Positions 8,315-19,546 of a stretch of DNA of 64,000 nt are shown in pieces. The notes beneath the pieces are model-generated. The model worked only from the letters and a program-made list of their open reading frames with translations. It ran no database searches and was not told where the DNA came from. Both the position numbers and the translations under genes were made by a program. How positions within the stretch are numbered: the stretch's first letter is position 1; the number at the start of each line of letters is the position of its first letter. The stretch is from a virus, in IMG/VR virus record IMGVR_UViG_3300027704_000017, positions 1 through 64,000 of that record. One strand, given 5' to 3'.

Positions 8315-11300
8315 TGGCTGATACGATTACAGTAACGTACAGAGTTAAAGAGGATGGTAGCTTACAAAAAATCAGTCAAGGTGCTGAAAAAGCTGCCCAG
8401 TCTACAACTAAGGCGGGAAAAGCCGGAGACCGGTATAGCAAAACCCAAAAAGGTATTGCACAAACAGGTCTTAGTGCGGGTAAGTCTATGTCTAAAATGG
8501 CCTCTGGAATGGAAGGGGGTCTTGTACCTGCTTACGCCACTTTAGCTGCCCATGTTTTCGCAGTAACTGCTGCTTTTGGAATTCTTTCAAGATCTCAATC
8601 AGTAAAGCAGCTAAATGAAGGATTACTTTTTACAGGTAGAGCTGCGGGTGAAAACCTAACCATCGTAACCAGACATCTTAGAGAGATAACAGATAATGCT
8701 ATATCGAGTGCCGACGCTATGAAAGCGTTGGCCGTAGGCGTGTCTGCAGGCTTTAGTGAAAGTCAGATGGAAGGACTTACAAAAGTAGCCAAAGGTGCCT
8801 CTTTAGCTCTTGGAAGAGATATGACTGATGCTCTCGATAGACTTGTACGAGGTGCAGCTAAACTAGAACCAGAAATACTTGACGAATTAGGTATTATGGT
8901 AAGACTAGATACAGCAACACAAGCGTATGCAGACACCTTAGGAGTAAGTGTAAACAGTTTAAGTCAATTTGAAAGACGAATGGCGTTTACTAATGCTATT
9001 ATTGCTCAGGGGGAGGAAAAGTTTGGAGCCCTTTCATTGGCCGTAGAGTCCAATCCTTTTAATATGTTGGCAGCAACTTTTGATAACCTAGTAAAGTCTG
9101 TTATGAACTTTGTCAATACTGTAGCGGGTCCAATAGCAGGGTTCCTCGCAGGAAATATGACAGCACTAATAGCTACTATAATGGTGCTAGGAACAGGCGT
9201 TGTAAGAATGATGGTTCCTGCCTTAACGGCGGGAGGAGCAGCTGCTGCAGAAATGGCAGAGGGTCTTGCTAAGTCTTCAAAAGCAGCAATTGGTAATACA
9301 AAAACTTTCAAAGGCGCTCCTAGAATCTATGATTCTTTGGTTAAAAAGATACAGAGTGGCACAGCTTCTCAAAAAGACTTTGATCAGGCTACTACAAGTT
9401 TAACAAAGTCTATAAATACCCATGAAAGACAACTTGTAAACTTTGAAAAAACTACAAAAGGTGGTACTAAAGCAGTAGAAGAAAAGAAGAAAAAATTACG
9501 AGAGAGTAAATCTGCTTTATTACAGTTAACCACGGCCCAAGAAATGGAAACACTGGCTACGCGTAAGGCAACACAAGCTGATATACTAAATGCCGCTTCA
9601 GCAGGCGACCTTAAACTAATGATAAAACTCTTAAAAACAGAGATACTAGCAGAAAGGGCCGCAACTGTTTTATCTACTGCAGGTAAAGGTATGATGGCTG
9701 CTGCTTATCTTCAAGTAGCAGCAGCAGCAAGAATAGCGGCTCTTAGTGTTAAAGCATTTGGACTTGCTGCTCTAAATGCTATCCCTATAATTGGCCAAGT
9801 AATAATGATTGCTATGCTACTATGGGAAGGCATTAAATGGCTGTTTGGCTCAGATGCAGAAGAAACTATTAACCCTTTGGCAAAAGTTTTAGAAGAGGGC
9901 AAGGAACGCTTTGCTGAATTTCCAAATATTATAAATCAAATGGCAGACTCTTACGAGGCCGCTGTTACAAATTCTCAAAGATATATTATATCTATTACTG
10001 CCATGAATGGTGTCATAGCTCAGTCAGTTACTCAACTAGCTGCACTACAAAACGCTGAGAAGTCAGCGCAAAGAGCCGCTATTACGTCTGCACAACAAAA
10101 AGTAAAGCTAGCTCAAAAAGCAAAAAAAGATGCTGAGGATAGAATGGCCAACAGCGCCATAGCCGTTAATCCTGTAGAAGACGGAGAAGAGTTTGGTCTA
10201 ATGGCGCAGATGTGGCAAGGCACGAAAGAGCTGGGAGGGCTTTTTACAGGTCAAACAAGTCTTTATGGGCCTTCCGCTACTGCTGACATGTCCACATATA
10301 ATGACGCTCTTGAAGAAGCACAAGCTAATTTAAAAATACTAGGAGGCTTGCCTCCCGTTGGTACAACAAGTGACGCCTTATTACAGGGTACTACTGAGAC
10401 TATGGCAACTCTTGTAACTACTTTGGAGGCACAAAGAGATGCAACAACAAAGGGTTCTGAGGAGTGGGAGTACTTTAATAAAACAGCAGGTGAAGCACAG
10501 ACTTTATTAGATGGACTGACAAAGGAGACACTAAGCACAACTATTGGAGAGATGCAAAGATTGGAGGGGCGAGTTAGGAAAACTACTTTGTCTTTCAAAG
10601 CCTTGAGACAAATAGGTATAGATACTGCTGCTTTCTTCACCAAACAAAATGCAACTTTTGGAGACTTTAAAACTCCCGTAGACTTACTACAAAAAGCAGT
10701 ATTAGCCGTTTCTGACACGAGCAAGTCTCAAGCTCAGATTGATGAAATCATTGCTTCTGTAGGCCAATTTGGAGTTACCGGACGCGAGTCCTTAACTTCG
10801 ATTTCTAACGCCTATACTAAATTAAACAATCAAATAAATGCAAATGCTCTATTAAATGCTATCGAAACAGAAAGAGCTCGTGGAGTCTCCGTATCCGATG
10901 AGGTAGCGGGTAAACAAATTCTCGCAGAGCTAGCAGCAAAGAATACTATACTGGCTTTAGACACCCTTGCCGCCTCTGCAGGAGAGAAAGACATACTAGC
11001 GGCAAAAGTAGCTCTTCTGAAGGCGGTTAATACAGAAAGACTCGCAGAAAATGCACTAATTGATGCCCGTGTAGCTAAAGACACAAGACTTGGAGGAGAC
11101 CAGTTTGGTGCTGGTCAGGCTGTCGGTGGTTATATGGAGAAAAATAAAGTTGAGTTTGCTGCAGCAGATGATTCCGGTAAGTTTAAAATGATGGGAGAAG
11201 CTGTCAACCCTTTAAACGAACAGTTAAAAAAGCTGGGACCAGAGGGAGAGCTTATAGCTTCAGTAGTCGAAGGTGCAATGATAATGGGAGAATCTTTTAG

Positions 11301-12180
11301 TGCCGCTTTTGACACAATGAATGATAAAAGTGCAACTACAGGAGAGAAAATGCAAGCAGGTCTGCAAGCGGCATCGTCTGCTTTGAATGCTATTGGTGGC
11401 ATTATGGCGGCTAACTCCAAAGCCCAAATTAAAGAAGTAGATAATCAGATAGAAGCTGAAAAGAAGCGCGATGGCAAATCCGCAGGAAGTTTAGCAAAAA
11501 TAGCTAAACTCGAAAAGAAAAAAGAAGCCATGGCTAAAAAAGCTTTTGAAGTCAATAAGAAAATGCAAATGGCTCAAGCAGTGGCAAGTACAGCAGCCGC
11601 AGTTATCGGAGCTCTAGGCGCTAAGCCTTGGGGCCCTTGGAACTTTGCACTTGCAGGAATGGTGGGCGCTATGGGCTTAGCTCAATTAGCTGTTATTTCA
11701 GGAACCTCCTTCCAAGGAGCAGGTACGAGTGCAGCTGCTCCCTCAGGCCCTTCCTCCATTTCTACAGGAAGCAGGGGTAATACTGTAGACACTGCCAAAT
11801 CTAAATCAGCATCAGGAGAGCTTGGATATCTACGTGGAGCAGATGGACAAGGTGGAGCCAATAGCTTTAAACCTGCATTCTCTGGATATAAGCACAGAGC
11901 TGGAGGAGGCTACGTAGTTGGGGAGCAAGGACCAGAGGTCTTTATGCCCGAAACTCCAGGAAACATTATCCCGTCTGGCCAAGGCATGGGCGGAACAACA
12001 AACGTTAACTTCTCTATCCAAGCAGTAGATGCAAGCGGTGTAGAAGATTTACTACTTAATCAAAGAGGAAACCTCATAGGCATGATGAGAGAAGCAGCAA
12101 ACTCATACGGTCAAGACTTTATGGAAGGTATAGACACTGCAGTATATACCCCTTCTACAGCAGGAGCTACTAAATACTAA
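8314..12180 (+). CDS. Tape measure protein
   Basis: This encodes 1288 residues. I choose GTG 8314, which overlaps the previous stop, because the sequence from there (ADTITVTYRV) is the normal tape-measure start; the ATG at 8236 lies inside the chaperone gene. It is largely helical and Ala-rich. Hydrophobic segments fall around residues 280-310 and 485-520. Near the C-terminus is a GGGYVVGEQGPEVFMP motif characteristic of tape measures. At about 0.15 nm per residue this implies a tail near 190 nm. A coiled coil lies around residues 1060-1110. Confidence 0.93.
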   Translation: MADTITVTYRVKEDGSLQKISQGAEKAAQSTTKAGKAGDRYSKTQKGIAQTGLSAGKSMSKMASGMEGGLVPAYATLAAHVFAVTAAFGILSRSQSVKQLNEGLLFTGRAAGENLTIVTRHLREITDNAISSADAMKALAVGVSAGFSESQMEGLTKVAKGASLALGRDMTDALDRLVRGAAKLEPEILDELGIMVRLDTATQAYADTLGVSVNSLSQFERRMAFTNAIIAQGEEKFGALSLAVESNPFNMLAATFDNLVKSVMNFVNTVAGPIAGFLAGNMTALIATIMVLGTGVVRMMVPALTAGGAAAAEMAEGLAKSSKAAIGNTKTFKGAPRIYDSLVKKIQSGTASQKDFDQATTSLTKSINTHERQLVNFEKTTKGGTKAVEEKKKKLRESKSALLQLTTAQEMETLATRKATQADILNAASAGDLKLMIKLLKTEILAERAATVLSTAGKGMMAAAYLQVAAAARIAALSVKAFGLAALNAIPIIGQVIMIAMLLWEGIKWLFGSDAEETINPLAKVLEEGKERFAEFPNIINQMADSYEAAVTNSQRYIISITAMNGVIAQSVTQLAALQNAEKSAQRAAITSAQQKVKLAQKAKKDAEDRMANSAIAVNPVEDGEEFGLMAQMWQGTKELGGLFTGQTSLYGPSATADMSTYNDALEEAQANLKILGGLPPVGTTSDALLQGTTETMATLVTTLEAQRDATTKGSEEWEYFNKTAGEAQTLLDGLTKETLSTTIGEMQRLEGRVRKTTLSFKALRQIGIDTAAFFTKQNATFGDFKTPVDLLQKAVLAVSDTSKSQAQIDEIIASVGQFGVTGRESLTSISNAYTKLNNQINANALLNAIETERARGVSVSDEVAGKQILAELAAKNTILALDTLAASAGEKDILAAKVALLKAVNTERLAENALIDARVAKDTRLGGDQFGAGQAVGGYMEKNKVEFAAADDSGKFKMMGEAVNPLNEQLKKLGPEGELIASVVEGAMIMGESFSAAFDTMNDKSATTGEKMQAGLQAASSALNAIGGIMAANSKAQIKEVDNQIEAEKKRDGKSAGSLAKIAKLEKKKEAMAKKAFEVNKKMQMAQAVASTAAAVIGALGAKPWGPWNFALAGMVGAMGLAQLAVISGTSFQGAGTSAAAPSGPSSISTGSRGNTVDTAKSKSASGELGYLRGADGQGGANSFKPAFSGYKHRAGGGYVVGEQGPEVFMPETPGNIIPSGQGMGGTTNVNFSIQAVDASGVEDLLLNQRGNLIGMMREAANSYGQDFMEGIDTAVYTPSTAGATKY

Positions 12181-12905
12181 TGGCATATACAGACGTATTA
12201 CCCGACCCCAATAACTTAATAACAGACTCTGGTAAAGCTAGCGGGACTGGAGGAGAAGGCTTTGCTTCGGTATCGCTTTCTTCTAAGTCTCCTACTATGT
12301 TTACACAAACTAACTCAGGAAGAATTACTTCTCGTCAAAAGGCGCAACAGAGTTGGTCTATTGATATAGGATACAATCCTATGACTCGTGAACAATTTGA
12401 GCCTGTATATAACTTTATACTTCAAAGAGGTAGAATGTCGCCTTTTAAAGTATCTTTACCTCAGAATAGAGTACCTCAAGATGCTACTTTTGCAGCGTAT
12501 GTAGATGGGCCGGTTAATTTGTTTCCTACTACTAATACAGCAGGCGGGGTCACTTCGTTGCTTCTAGCTAATGATAGCGGAGATACTGGTACAGACTACG
12601 TAGTGGCAACTCATAAAACACCAAAACCCGGCGATTTATTCAATATCTCAGACTCGAACCATAACAAAACATACCAAGTTACCAGAGTAGAAACTAATAC
12701 TGACTACACAGGCTCACAGCCTACAACTAACCAAATTCGTATACAGTTTACTCCGGGTCTGTCAAAAGCTGTAACACATGCAGCGTCTGGTGTAATATTT
12801 CATAATCCGCTAATCAGAGTGTTATTAAAATCTGATGTACAACAATATTCTCTTAATGTAGACGGGCTATACTCGTTTTCATTAAAGCTACAGGAAGCAT
12901 TATAA
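12180..12905 (+). CDS. Distal tail / minor tail protein
   Basis: This encodes 241 residues and is coupled to the tape measure by a TAATG overlap. The N-terminal half contains the pattern of distal tail proteins (QQSWSIDIGYNPMTREQFEP, then FKVSLPQNR), and the C-terminal half is a beta domain. It sits between tape measure and tip protein, where Dit-type hub proteins are encoded. It should form the ring joining tube and tip complex. Confidence 0.7.
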   Translation: MAYTDVLPDPNNLITDSGKASGTGGEGFASVSLSSKSPTMFTQTNSGRITSRQKAQQSWSIDIGYNPMTREQFEPVYNFILQRGRMSPFKVSLPQNRVPQDATFAAYVDGPVNLFPTTNTAGGVTSLLLANDSGDTGTDYVVATHKTPKPGDLFNISDSNHNKTYQVTRVETNTDYTGSQPTTNQIRIQFTPGLSKAVTHAASGVIFHNPLIRVLLKSDVQQYSLNVDGLYSFSLKLQEAL

Positions 12906-12906
12906 T

Positions 12907-15900
12907 ATGGCACATAGAACCCTACACGCAGACCTCGAAGCATCTTTACTAGCGAATGATGCTTTTGCATATGCACACCTAGTAAAATTCGAAAAACCTA
13001 TTGATACGGAAACAGGCTATCCCGTTAAAACAGCTAAAGACTACGCCTATATAAGCGATGGCTCTCATGATGTGTCCTTTGATGATGGAAGCAAAGATAT
13101 CAATGGAAACGCTAACGGCTCACAAGTTTATATTGCGAACAGGTTGAAGAAAGTAGGCAGTGTTACAGAAACAATACAAGCTCGCGCAAGTAATATAAAT
13201 TTAGAAATAGATGCCATAGCTCTAAATACTACTTTTACGTCAGTATCTACATTTACTTCCACCACTTTCACTGCGGGGTCTAGTATAGTAGATGAGGGTT
13301 TTGCTGAAGGCGACACAATACTTTTAACTTCATCAAACTCAAACAACACTGCTAAGATACGTATCGACTCTTTTTCTAATGAGAATAAAACTGCCTCGTA
13401 TACTCCTATCAACCGATCAAGTTTATCTACTGGATCTGCTAACTATACGTTTAGTTTTGCGTCCGACGAAGTGCAAGCAATTCTTCAAGACACTGGAGAA
13501 ACCGGCTACGCAGGGTACATAAACCGAGAGGTCTTTATATATAAAGCGCATATTAACCCTGACACAGGTGTTATTATTGGAGCACCTTACTTACTTTTTA
13601 AAGGAATAATAGCTTCCGCAAAATTAAGCGAAAAATTAAGCGAAGATGTTACAAAAGACTCTAAGATTTCTTGGAGTCTTACTAGTCACTGGGGAGACTT
13701 TGTTCGTGTAAACGGTCGTCTTACTTCTGACCCAGAGCACAGAGCTTTAAACGGAGAAGGAGTATCTGACTCTTTAGCACTTATACGTCCGGAATACGGC
13801 AGCGATTTAGGATTTATGCACTCTGAACAAGCACTTAATCTTGTTGCCAATTATAATGTTATGGTAACAAAGACTAAACTTAAAATGAAGAGAAAGTGGT
13901 ATGGAGCTAAAACCTATAAGCAGGTCGAGTATCAGGAAGAGGAAGAGCGCGAAGTAGATTTACGCTTTAATCTGGATGCAAAAAGACTTCCTGTAGTTTA
14001 CGGTGTTCAAAGAATCCAAAGCTTTCCTGTGTTTGTTGATACAAAGAATGATGACTCTAAGCAAGTATATGTAGCTTATGCAATGTGTGAAGGCGAGATC
14101 GGAGGTCTTTACGACATATATATAGATGACCAGTCTTCGATATGTATTGACAAAAACGACTTAACTACACGAAGTGGAGATGCTACTAACTCAGAAGTTA
14201 TATGTACCGGACGTATGGATAGAGGAGACACTTTAACAGCACAAAACGTTTCTTCTGGCACAGCAGTATCTTATAATCCTATGACAGGAACTTTTGGATC
14301 GGGCTGGGAAGGTTACAATGGTACTGATGGCGCTTACGGCATATATCTTCGTAACCTCACACCTATTGCTGATACTTCAGTATCAGGCGGGGCCTCTACT
14401 CAAGGTGCCGGAATATACCATGAAAAAGGAACAAAACTAGACTCTCCTTTGCCTATGAAGCTTACTATGCACACAGGTAAACCTTTTCAAAAATCAGATG
14501 ATACTTTATCTGCTATTGCTGCAGCAGGTAACTTTAAAATACAAACAGACTATTTTACAGGTACTGGAGATTACTGGGGACCTAACCATCAACTATTAGA
14601 TACGGCTTATGTTACCGCACACTACACAATAGGAGAAGGCGATACAACTATTCCCGACTTAGAGTTTGTTGTAAGAGGAAAGGTTATAGATTGTTACGAT
14701 TACGATGATTCTTTTGTACAAGATTCTTTTTATTCTGGCTCTGATGCGGCTATTACCGCTTTTAATATAGGCGATATTGTAACTATAAAAAACACTAGTA
14801 ATGCTACTCTAGGCACTTCTACTATTGCCGATATATCTACTTATAAAGATACAAATAATAACGATGTTCATAGAGTTAGATTCCAAGACTTAGACAGAAC
14901 TGATAGTAGTAATGTTGTGCACACTGCTTTTTATATGTTAAACGGTAGTAATCAAAAGTATAGTTTTGCTACACATGATAATGTTTATGTTGATAGCTCT
15001 GTACCTGCAACTCTTACCGCTGTTACTTCATTCTCCGATAACTCAGGAGGTAGTAGTATAGACGCCACATTTACCTCTCCAAGCACTGCACTTCAAGAAG
15101 CTGTAAGTATATCTGACTTTGTAACAATAGTTGATAATGCTGATTTAGCAGGCTCTGTAGCTGCTATTATTGATACTATGGGAAGTACTTTTGAGTTTAC
15201 TAACTCTTCTGGAGTGCTTAGAGACATAGGCGGTGCTACTGGTGCCTCCTCGCTTGCATCAACTGCTAAAGTAATTATTAAAGATTGTATACAACTCTCA
15301 AGCTCTTCTAGCGATACGGATGATGCTTATAATGGCATGATTGTAGAAGTTACTCGAAATTATAATGATAACTCTACGCACGTTCAAAAACATACAATTG
15401 TTGACTATGATGGAGGTACTCGAGTTGCCAAAGTTGATAAACCTTTTGATAATATCGCAGTCCCTCAAGCAGGCGATACTTTTAGAATTCTAAATAAAGG
15501 AGACAAAAGAGTTTCTTTAAACCCTACTATACAGTTGGTAGATTACTTGACTTCAGAAAGATATGGCAGAGGTCTTAATGTTCTAGAAGACCTGGACCCA
15601 GACTCTTTCAAGCAAGCAGCTCGTGATTGTGATACTCGATCAGACGTAACAATGCTGCTTGCAAATACGTCTGTTGCTTTAAATGCAGTGTACAAATTAT
15701 TAGACACAAACAGCAAGTTAAGGTTCCAAGGAAAAGTAAAAACTATTACGGCTGTAACTGTTGGAGGAACTACCTATGACGAAGTTACCTTTACAGATGT
15801 TATAGGTAAAGTTGCCAAGAAATGGACTGACTATGCTGTGTATGAAGATGCGGAATATGTGTGGCATAACGATAAAATTTACGAAAAGAGTGGAGCTGGG

Positions 15901-18900
15901 TCACTAGGCACAGCACCTTCTGGAAACAGCTCTAGTGTTAATCCGCTCACAAAAATCTCGGGAACGGGGCCTAGTACTATAGCTATAAATGTTTCTTTAA
16001 GTACTTTTGAAGGAAACCCTATAGTTAAAAAATATAACTCTAATACTACAAGCTTTGGAACAGGATACTCTTTGTATGATGCTGATAATGTAAAATATTG
16101 GAGATACTTAGGGTGGGATTCTCCTAGCCAAAGTCAAGTGACTAGGCATCAAACCAATGCTATTGTTAACACAACTAGTTCTGTATTTGAAAATATTAAT
16201 GCTATGCTTGCACATTTTAATGGTATGCTTCGATACGTTAATGGAAAGTACGAAATTGTAGTAAAGACAGCAACTGATACCTTTGGTACTGCTCAAAGTA
16301 TCGGAGACGATGATATAATTGGAGCTATCAATGTTGAGGATGCAGGACAAAAAGGTACTTTTAATAGTGTTTCTGTTTCTATTCCCGACCCTCAAAACAG
16401 ATACAACGGTCGCAGTGTAAACTTTATTAACTCTACCTATATAAAGCAAGATCGAAATGTTCCAAAGAAAGGAAACCTAAAAACTCCTTACATTACTAAC
16501 TACTTTAACGCAAGAATAAATGCAAAACAGTATCTTGAAGAATCCCGCAAGAACTTAAAAATAGCGTTTAAAATGGAGCCTAAAGGTTTATTGCTAACAG
16601 CAGGTAGTTTAATAAAAGTAACAAACACTAGATTTAACTGGTCAGATAAACTCTTTAGACTTAGTAACTTAACTTTTACAGAAGACTGTCTTGTTAATGT
16701 AACTGCCGAAGAACACAGTGAAGAAGCTTTCTTAATCTCTACGATTGACGGAGGGTCTGTAACAGGTTCAGACGGTGGAGCTCCAGCAATTGTAACAATA
16801 GCTCCTCATACCAATCTTTCCATACCTGCTAATAGTTTGAAAGGGGGTGCAAGACTTACGTGGACTAACTCAGCTAAATTTAATTCCGCTACTCATACTA
16901 CGGAGATATGGAGGTCTAGTTCTAATGATGTTTCAACCGCAAGTATTGTAGGTCTAAGCAAATCTGGATTAAAAAGTGCCACAGGAGAATTTACAGATGC
17001 CGTTGTTACAGGAGGGGCCACCTTTTTTTACTGGGTTCGTTACTCGGTTGTTAATTCTGCTACTGTTATTAAAGAATTAAACTCCGTATATGTAGGGTCT
17101 GTTTCAGCTACGACCACGGACATTGTTAACGGGGTGGATGGAGATCAAGGAGTTAATACAGCTGCGGTCTACGCATACAAAAGAGCCAGCAGCGCCTTAG
17201 CGTCTTCCAACAAACCTAGTACTACTCGTACTTGGACTTTTGCTACAGGTACTTTTAACAACACAGATTTAGGAAACGGGTGGACCTCTACAGTGCCTTC
17301 AGGTACTGATGATGTATATGTTTGCGTAGCAGTATCAGCGGCTGAGGCAGATACTGATAGTGTTGCTGCGGCTGATTGGAGCGCACCTCAACTATTTGCA
17401 TCCAATGGTGCTGATGCTGTTAATAGTGCTCCTGTCTTTGCTTATAAGAGATCTGCAAGTGCAGTAAATAATAAACCTAGTACTACTCGTACTTGGACAT
17501 TTTCGACAGCAGTATTTAATAACATAAATTTAGGAAATGGATTTACTTCAACAGTGCCTTCCGGTACTGATGACATTTATATATGTACTGCAGTAGCTTC
17601 TAGTGTTAACTCTACTGATAATGTTGCTGCAGCTGATTGGAGTGCTGCTGAACTTTTTGCCTCTAACGGAGACGATGGAGACGATGGAGATGATGGAGCT
17701 GACGGTGTTGACGGCATTACAGTAGTTCTGTCTAATGAAAGTCACTCTCTTCTTACAGCAGCAAACGGGGATGTTACATATACTGGCTCTGGCACTACTA
17801 TACGACTATACGAAGGTACCACCGAGCTTATATATGACGGAGTAGGTACTGCAAGCTCTAGGTGGAAAGCGACGACAACAGGAGTTTCTGTGACTGCAGG
17901 AAGTGTTGCCGACAGTGGAGACTTTGCAACAGTAGGAAACCACAGCTCTATGACCGCTAACGTAGCTTCTGTTACTTATAACATCACGGGTAAAAGAGCA
18001 AATGGAACTGCGTTTAGCTTTGCAAGAATACAATCTTTAACTAAAACTATAACAGGTACTGACGGAGACCCTGGTGCTGCAGGTATTAATACTGCGGTTG
18101 TATATGCGTATCAAAGAGCTAGTAGTAATCCGGGTAACAAGCCTAGCACTACCCGTACTTGGTCTTTTGGTAGTGGCTCCTTCAATTCTTCTGATCTTGG
18201 TAATAGTTGGACCTCTATTATACCTACAGGCTCTGCGGATTTGTATTTCTGTGCTGCAGTAGCTAATGGAACAGGGTCTACGGATACTGTAGCGGCAGGA
18301 GACTGGACGGCCGCGCAATTATTCTCTTCTAATGGAGATAACGGTGCTGCGGGAGCCAATGGTGCTCCGGTATCTTTATATCGTAAAAGTACAAGTAACT
18401 CTTCTGCACCAGCTTCGTTTAGCGGTACCTTTACATATACTTTTGCTACGGGTGCAGTAACAGGAGGTACTCTTAATAGCTGGACAGCTACAGTTCCAAC
18501 TTTAGCTGCAGGAGAGTATGCATGGGTAAGACAAGCTACTGCCAGCGCCAGCGCAACTACTGATACTATTCCTACTAGCGAGTTCTCAGCTGCTGTAGTT
18601 CATAGTGGAGTAGGAGAAGATGGCGCAAGTGTGACAGGTGCGGCAGGTAACTCTAATGCCTTAGTAGCCTTGTATAGAGTATCCAGTAGTGGTTCTTCCG
18701 CACCGGCTTCCTTTAGTGGTACCCTTACATATACTTTTGCTACGGGTGCGGTAACAGGAGGTACTCTTAATAGCTGGACTCGTACAATACCTACAGTAGC
18801 TCAAGGGTCTTATTTATGGGTAAGACAAGCTACTGCAAGTTCTAATACTAATACTGATACTATTGCTATAGGGGAATGGTCTGCTGCTGTTGTGACAAGT

Positions 18901-19527
18901 GCTTCTGGTGTTAATGGGGACCCAGGCGCTGCAGGTGTCAATACTGCGCCGGTCTTTGCGTATAAACGAGCTAGTAGTACACCTGGAAATAAGCCAGGCA
19001 CTACCCGTACTTATACTTTCTCAACGGGTGTATTTAATAATTCAAGTCTAGGAAATAGCTGGACTTCGACTATACCTAGCGGTACAACCAATCTGTATAT
19101 ATGTACTGCAATCGCATCTTCGACGTCTAGTACGGACAATGTTGTAGCGGGGGATTGGAGTAGTGCCCAACTATTTGCAGCTAGTGGGGTTGACGGAGAT
19201 ACTGGGCCGAGCGGTTTCTTATTCTTTTTATCCGGAGACTCTAGTACTGATAATGCTCATATTAGTGCGAGCAGCCCCGCAACAGGACAGATAGCAATTG
19301 TAGAGAATACAAGCGGCGCGCAGGCAGGTTATAGATATAGCGGCTCGGCATGGGTATCTAAGGACCTAATTAATACAGGTATAATCGTGGCCGATGCTAT
19401 TAAGTCTGAACAACTAGAAATCTCTGCGGATTCTGGCAATGATAGAATCCAGATGGACGGAACAAATAATGTAATTAAAATATACAGTGGAGGCGTTCTT
19501 CGTATTAAAATAGGAAATCTTGCCTAA
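12907..19527 (+). CDS. Giant tail tip / host-specificity protein (gpJ-like) with repeated C-terminal modules
   Basis: This encodes 2206 residues. The N-terminal ~450 residues resemble the central hub region of tip proteins (LVKFEKPI, a segment reading VVYGVQRIQSFPVFVDT). Beta-rich insertions follow, and the region around residues 1080-1260 looks like the conserved gpJ core (MLAHFNGMLRYVNGKYEIVV). From about residue 1420 there are six repeated modules of about 80 residues, of two kinds: one with NKPSTTRTWTF and DNVAAADWS motifs, the other with FSGTFTYTFATGAVTGGTLN. Short Gly-Asp collagen-like linkers separate them. A C-terminal foot follows. The modules probably form a fibre that contacts the receptor. 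Confidence 0.85.
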   Translation: MAHRTLHADLEASLLANDAFAYAHLVKFEKPIDTETGYPVKTAKDYAYISDGSHDVSFDDGSKDINGNANGSQVYIANRLKKVGSVTETIQARASNINLEIDAIALNTTFTSVSTFTSTTFTAGSSIVDEGFAEGDTILLTSSNSNNTAKIRIDSFSNENKTASYTPINRSSLSTGSANYTFSFASDEVQAILQDTGETGYAGYINREVFIYKAHINPDTGVIIGAPYLLFKGIIASAKLSEKLSEDVTKDSKISWSLTSHWGDFVRVNGRLTSDPEHRALNGEGVSDSLALIRPEYGSDLGFMHSEQALNLVANYNVMVTKTKLKMKRKWYGAKTYKQVEYQEEEEREVDLRFNLDAKRLPVVYGVQRIQSFPVFVDTKNDDSKQVYVAYAMCEGEIGGLYDIYIDDQSSICIDKNDLTTRSGDATNSEVICTGRMDRGDTLTAQNVSSGTAVSYNPMTGTFGSGWEGYNGTDGAYGIYLRNLTPIADTSVSGGASTQGAGIYHEKGTKLDSPLPMKLTMHTGKPFQKSDDTLSAIAAAGNFKIQTDYFTGTGDYWGPNHQLLDTAYVTAHYTIGEGDTTIPDLEFVVRGKVIDCYDYDDSFVQDSFYSGSDAAITAFNIGDIVTIKNTSNATLGTSTIADISTYKDTNNNDVHRVRFQDLDRTDSSNVVHTAFYMLNGSNQKYSFATHDNVYVDSSVPATLTAVTSFSDNSGGSSIDATFTSPSTALQEAVSISDFVTIVDNADLAGSVAAIIDTMGSTFEFTNSSGVLRDIGGATGASSLASTAKVIIKDCIQLSSSSSDTDDAYNGMIVEVTRNYNDNSTHVQKHTIVDYDGGTRVAKVDKPFDNIAVPQAGDTFRILNKGDKRVSLNPTIQLVDYLTSERYGRGLNVLEDLDPDSFKQAARDCDTRSDVTMLLANTSVALNAVYKLLDTNSKLRFQGKVKTITAVTVGGTTYDEVTFTDVIGKVAKKWTDYAVYEDAEYVWHNDKIYEKSGAGSLGTAPSGNSSSVNPLTKISGTGPSTIAINVSLSTFEGNPIVKKYNSNTTSFGTGYSLYDADNVKYWRYLGWDSPSQSQVTRHQTNAIVNTTSSVFENINAMLAHFNGMLRYVNGKYEIVVKTATDTFGTAQSIGDDDIIGAINVEDAGQKGTFNSVSVSIPDPQNRYNGRSVNFINSTYIKQDRNVPKKGNLKTPYITNYFNARINAKQYLEESRKNLKIAFKMEPKGLLLTAGSLIKVTNTRFNWSDKLFRLSNLTFTEDCLVNVTAEEHSEEAFLISTIDGGSVTGSDGGAPAIVTIAPHTNLSIPANSLKGGARLTWTNSAKFNSATHTTEIWRSSSNDVSTASIVGLSKSGLKSATGEFTDAVVTGGATFFYWVRYSVVNSATVIKELNSVYVGSVSATTTDIVNGVDGDQGVNTAAVYAYKRASSALASSNKPSTTRTWTFATGTFNNTDLGNGWTSTVPSGTDDVYVCVAVSAAEADTDSVAAADWSAPQLFASNGADAVNSAPVFAYKRSASAVNNKPSTTRTWTFSTAVFNNINLGNGFTSTVPSGTDDIYICTAVASSVNSTDNVAAADWSAAELFASNGDDGDDGDDGADGVDGITVVLSNESHSLLTAANGDVTYTGSGTTIRLYEGTTELIYDGVGTASSRWKATTTGVSVTAGSVADSGDFATVGNHSSMTANVASVTYNITGKRANGTAFSFARIQSLTKTITGTDGDPGAAGINTAVVYAYQRASSNPGNKPSTTRTWSFGSGSFNSSDLGNSWTSIIPTGSADLYFCAAVANGTGSTDTVAAGDWTAAQLFSSNGDNGAAGANGAPVSLYRKSTSNSSAPASFSGTFTYTFATGAVTGGTLNSWTATVPTLAAGEYAWVRQATASASATTDTIPTSEFSAAVVHSGVGEDGASVTGAAGNSNALVALYRVSSSGSSAPASFSGTLTYTFATGAVTGGTLNSWTRTIPTVAQGSYLWVRQATASSNTNTDTIAIGEWSAAVVTSASGVNGDPGAAGVNTAPVFAYKRASSTPGNKPGTTRTYTFSTGVFNNSSLGNSWTSTIPSGTTNLYICTAIASSTSSTDNVVAGDWSSAQLFAASGVDGDTGPSGFLFFLSGDSSTDNAHISASSPATGQIAIVENTSGAQAGYRYSGSAWVSKDLINTGIIVADAIKSEQLEISADSGNDRIQMDGTNNVIKIYSGGVLRIKIGNLA
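17155..19200 (+). repeat. Six tandem ~80-residue modules of two types in the tip protein
   Basis: Within the tip gene, modules begin near 17160, 17430, 18090, 18360, 18660 and 18950. Modules 1, 2, 3 and 6 share TTRT-T-F and a final ADWS-QLFA; modules 4 and 5 share the TYTFATGAVTGG core. A different domain (17710-18060) interrupts after module 2. The pattern suggests past module duplication and exchange. Confidence 0.8.
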
Positions 19528-19546
19528 ACCATGGAAAAAATAAATC

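Noticed and set aside
10263-10724. 153-codon minus-strand ORF inside the tape measure
   Set aside because: It overlaps a gene with unambiguous tape-measure features; composition is a reverse shadow.
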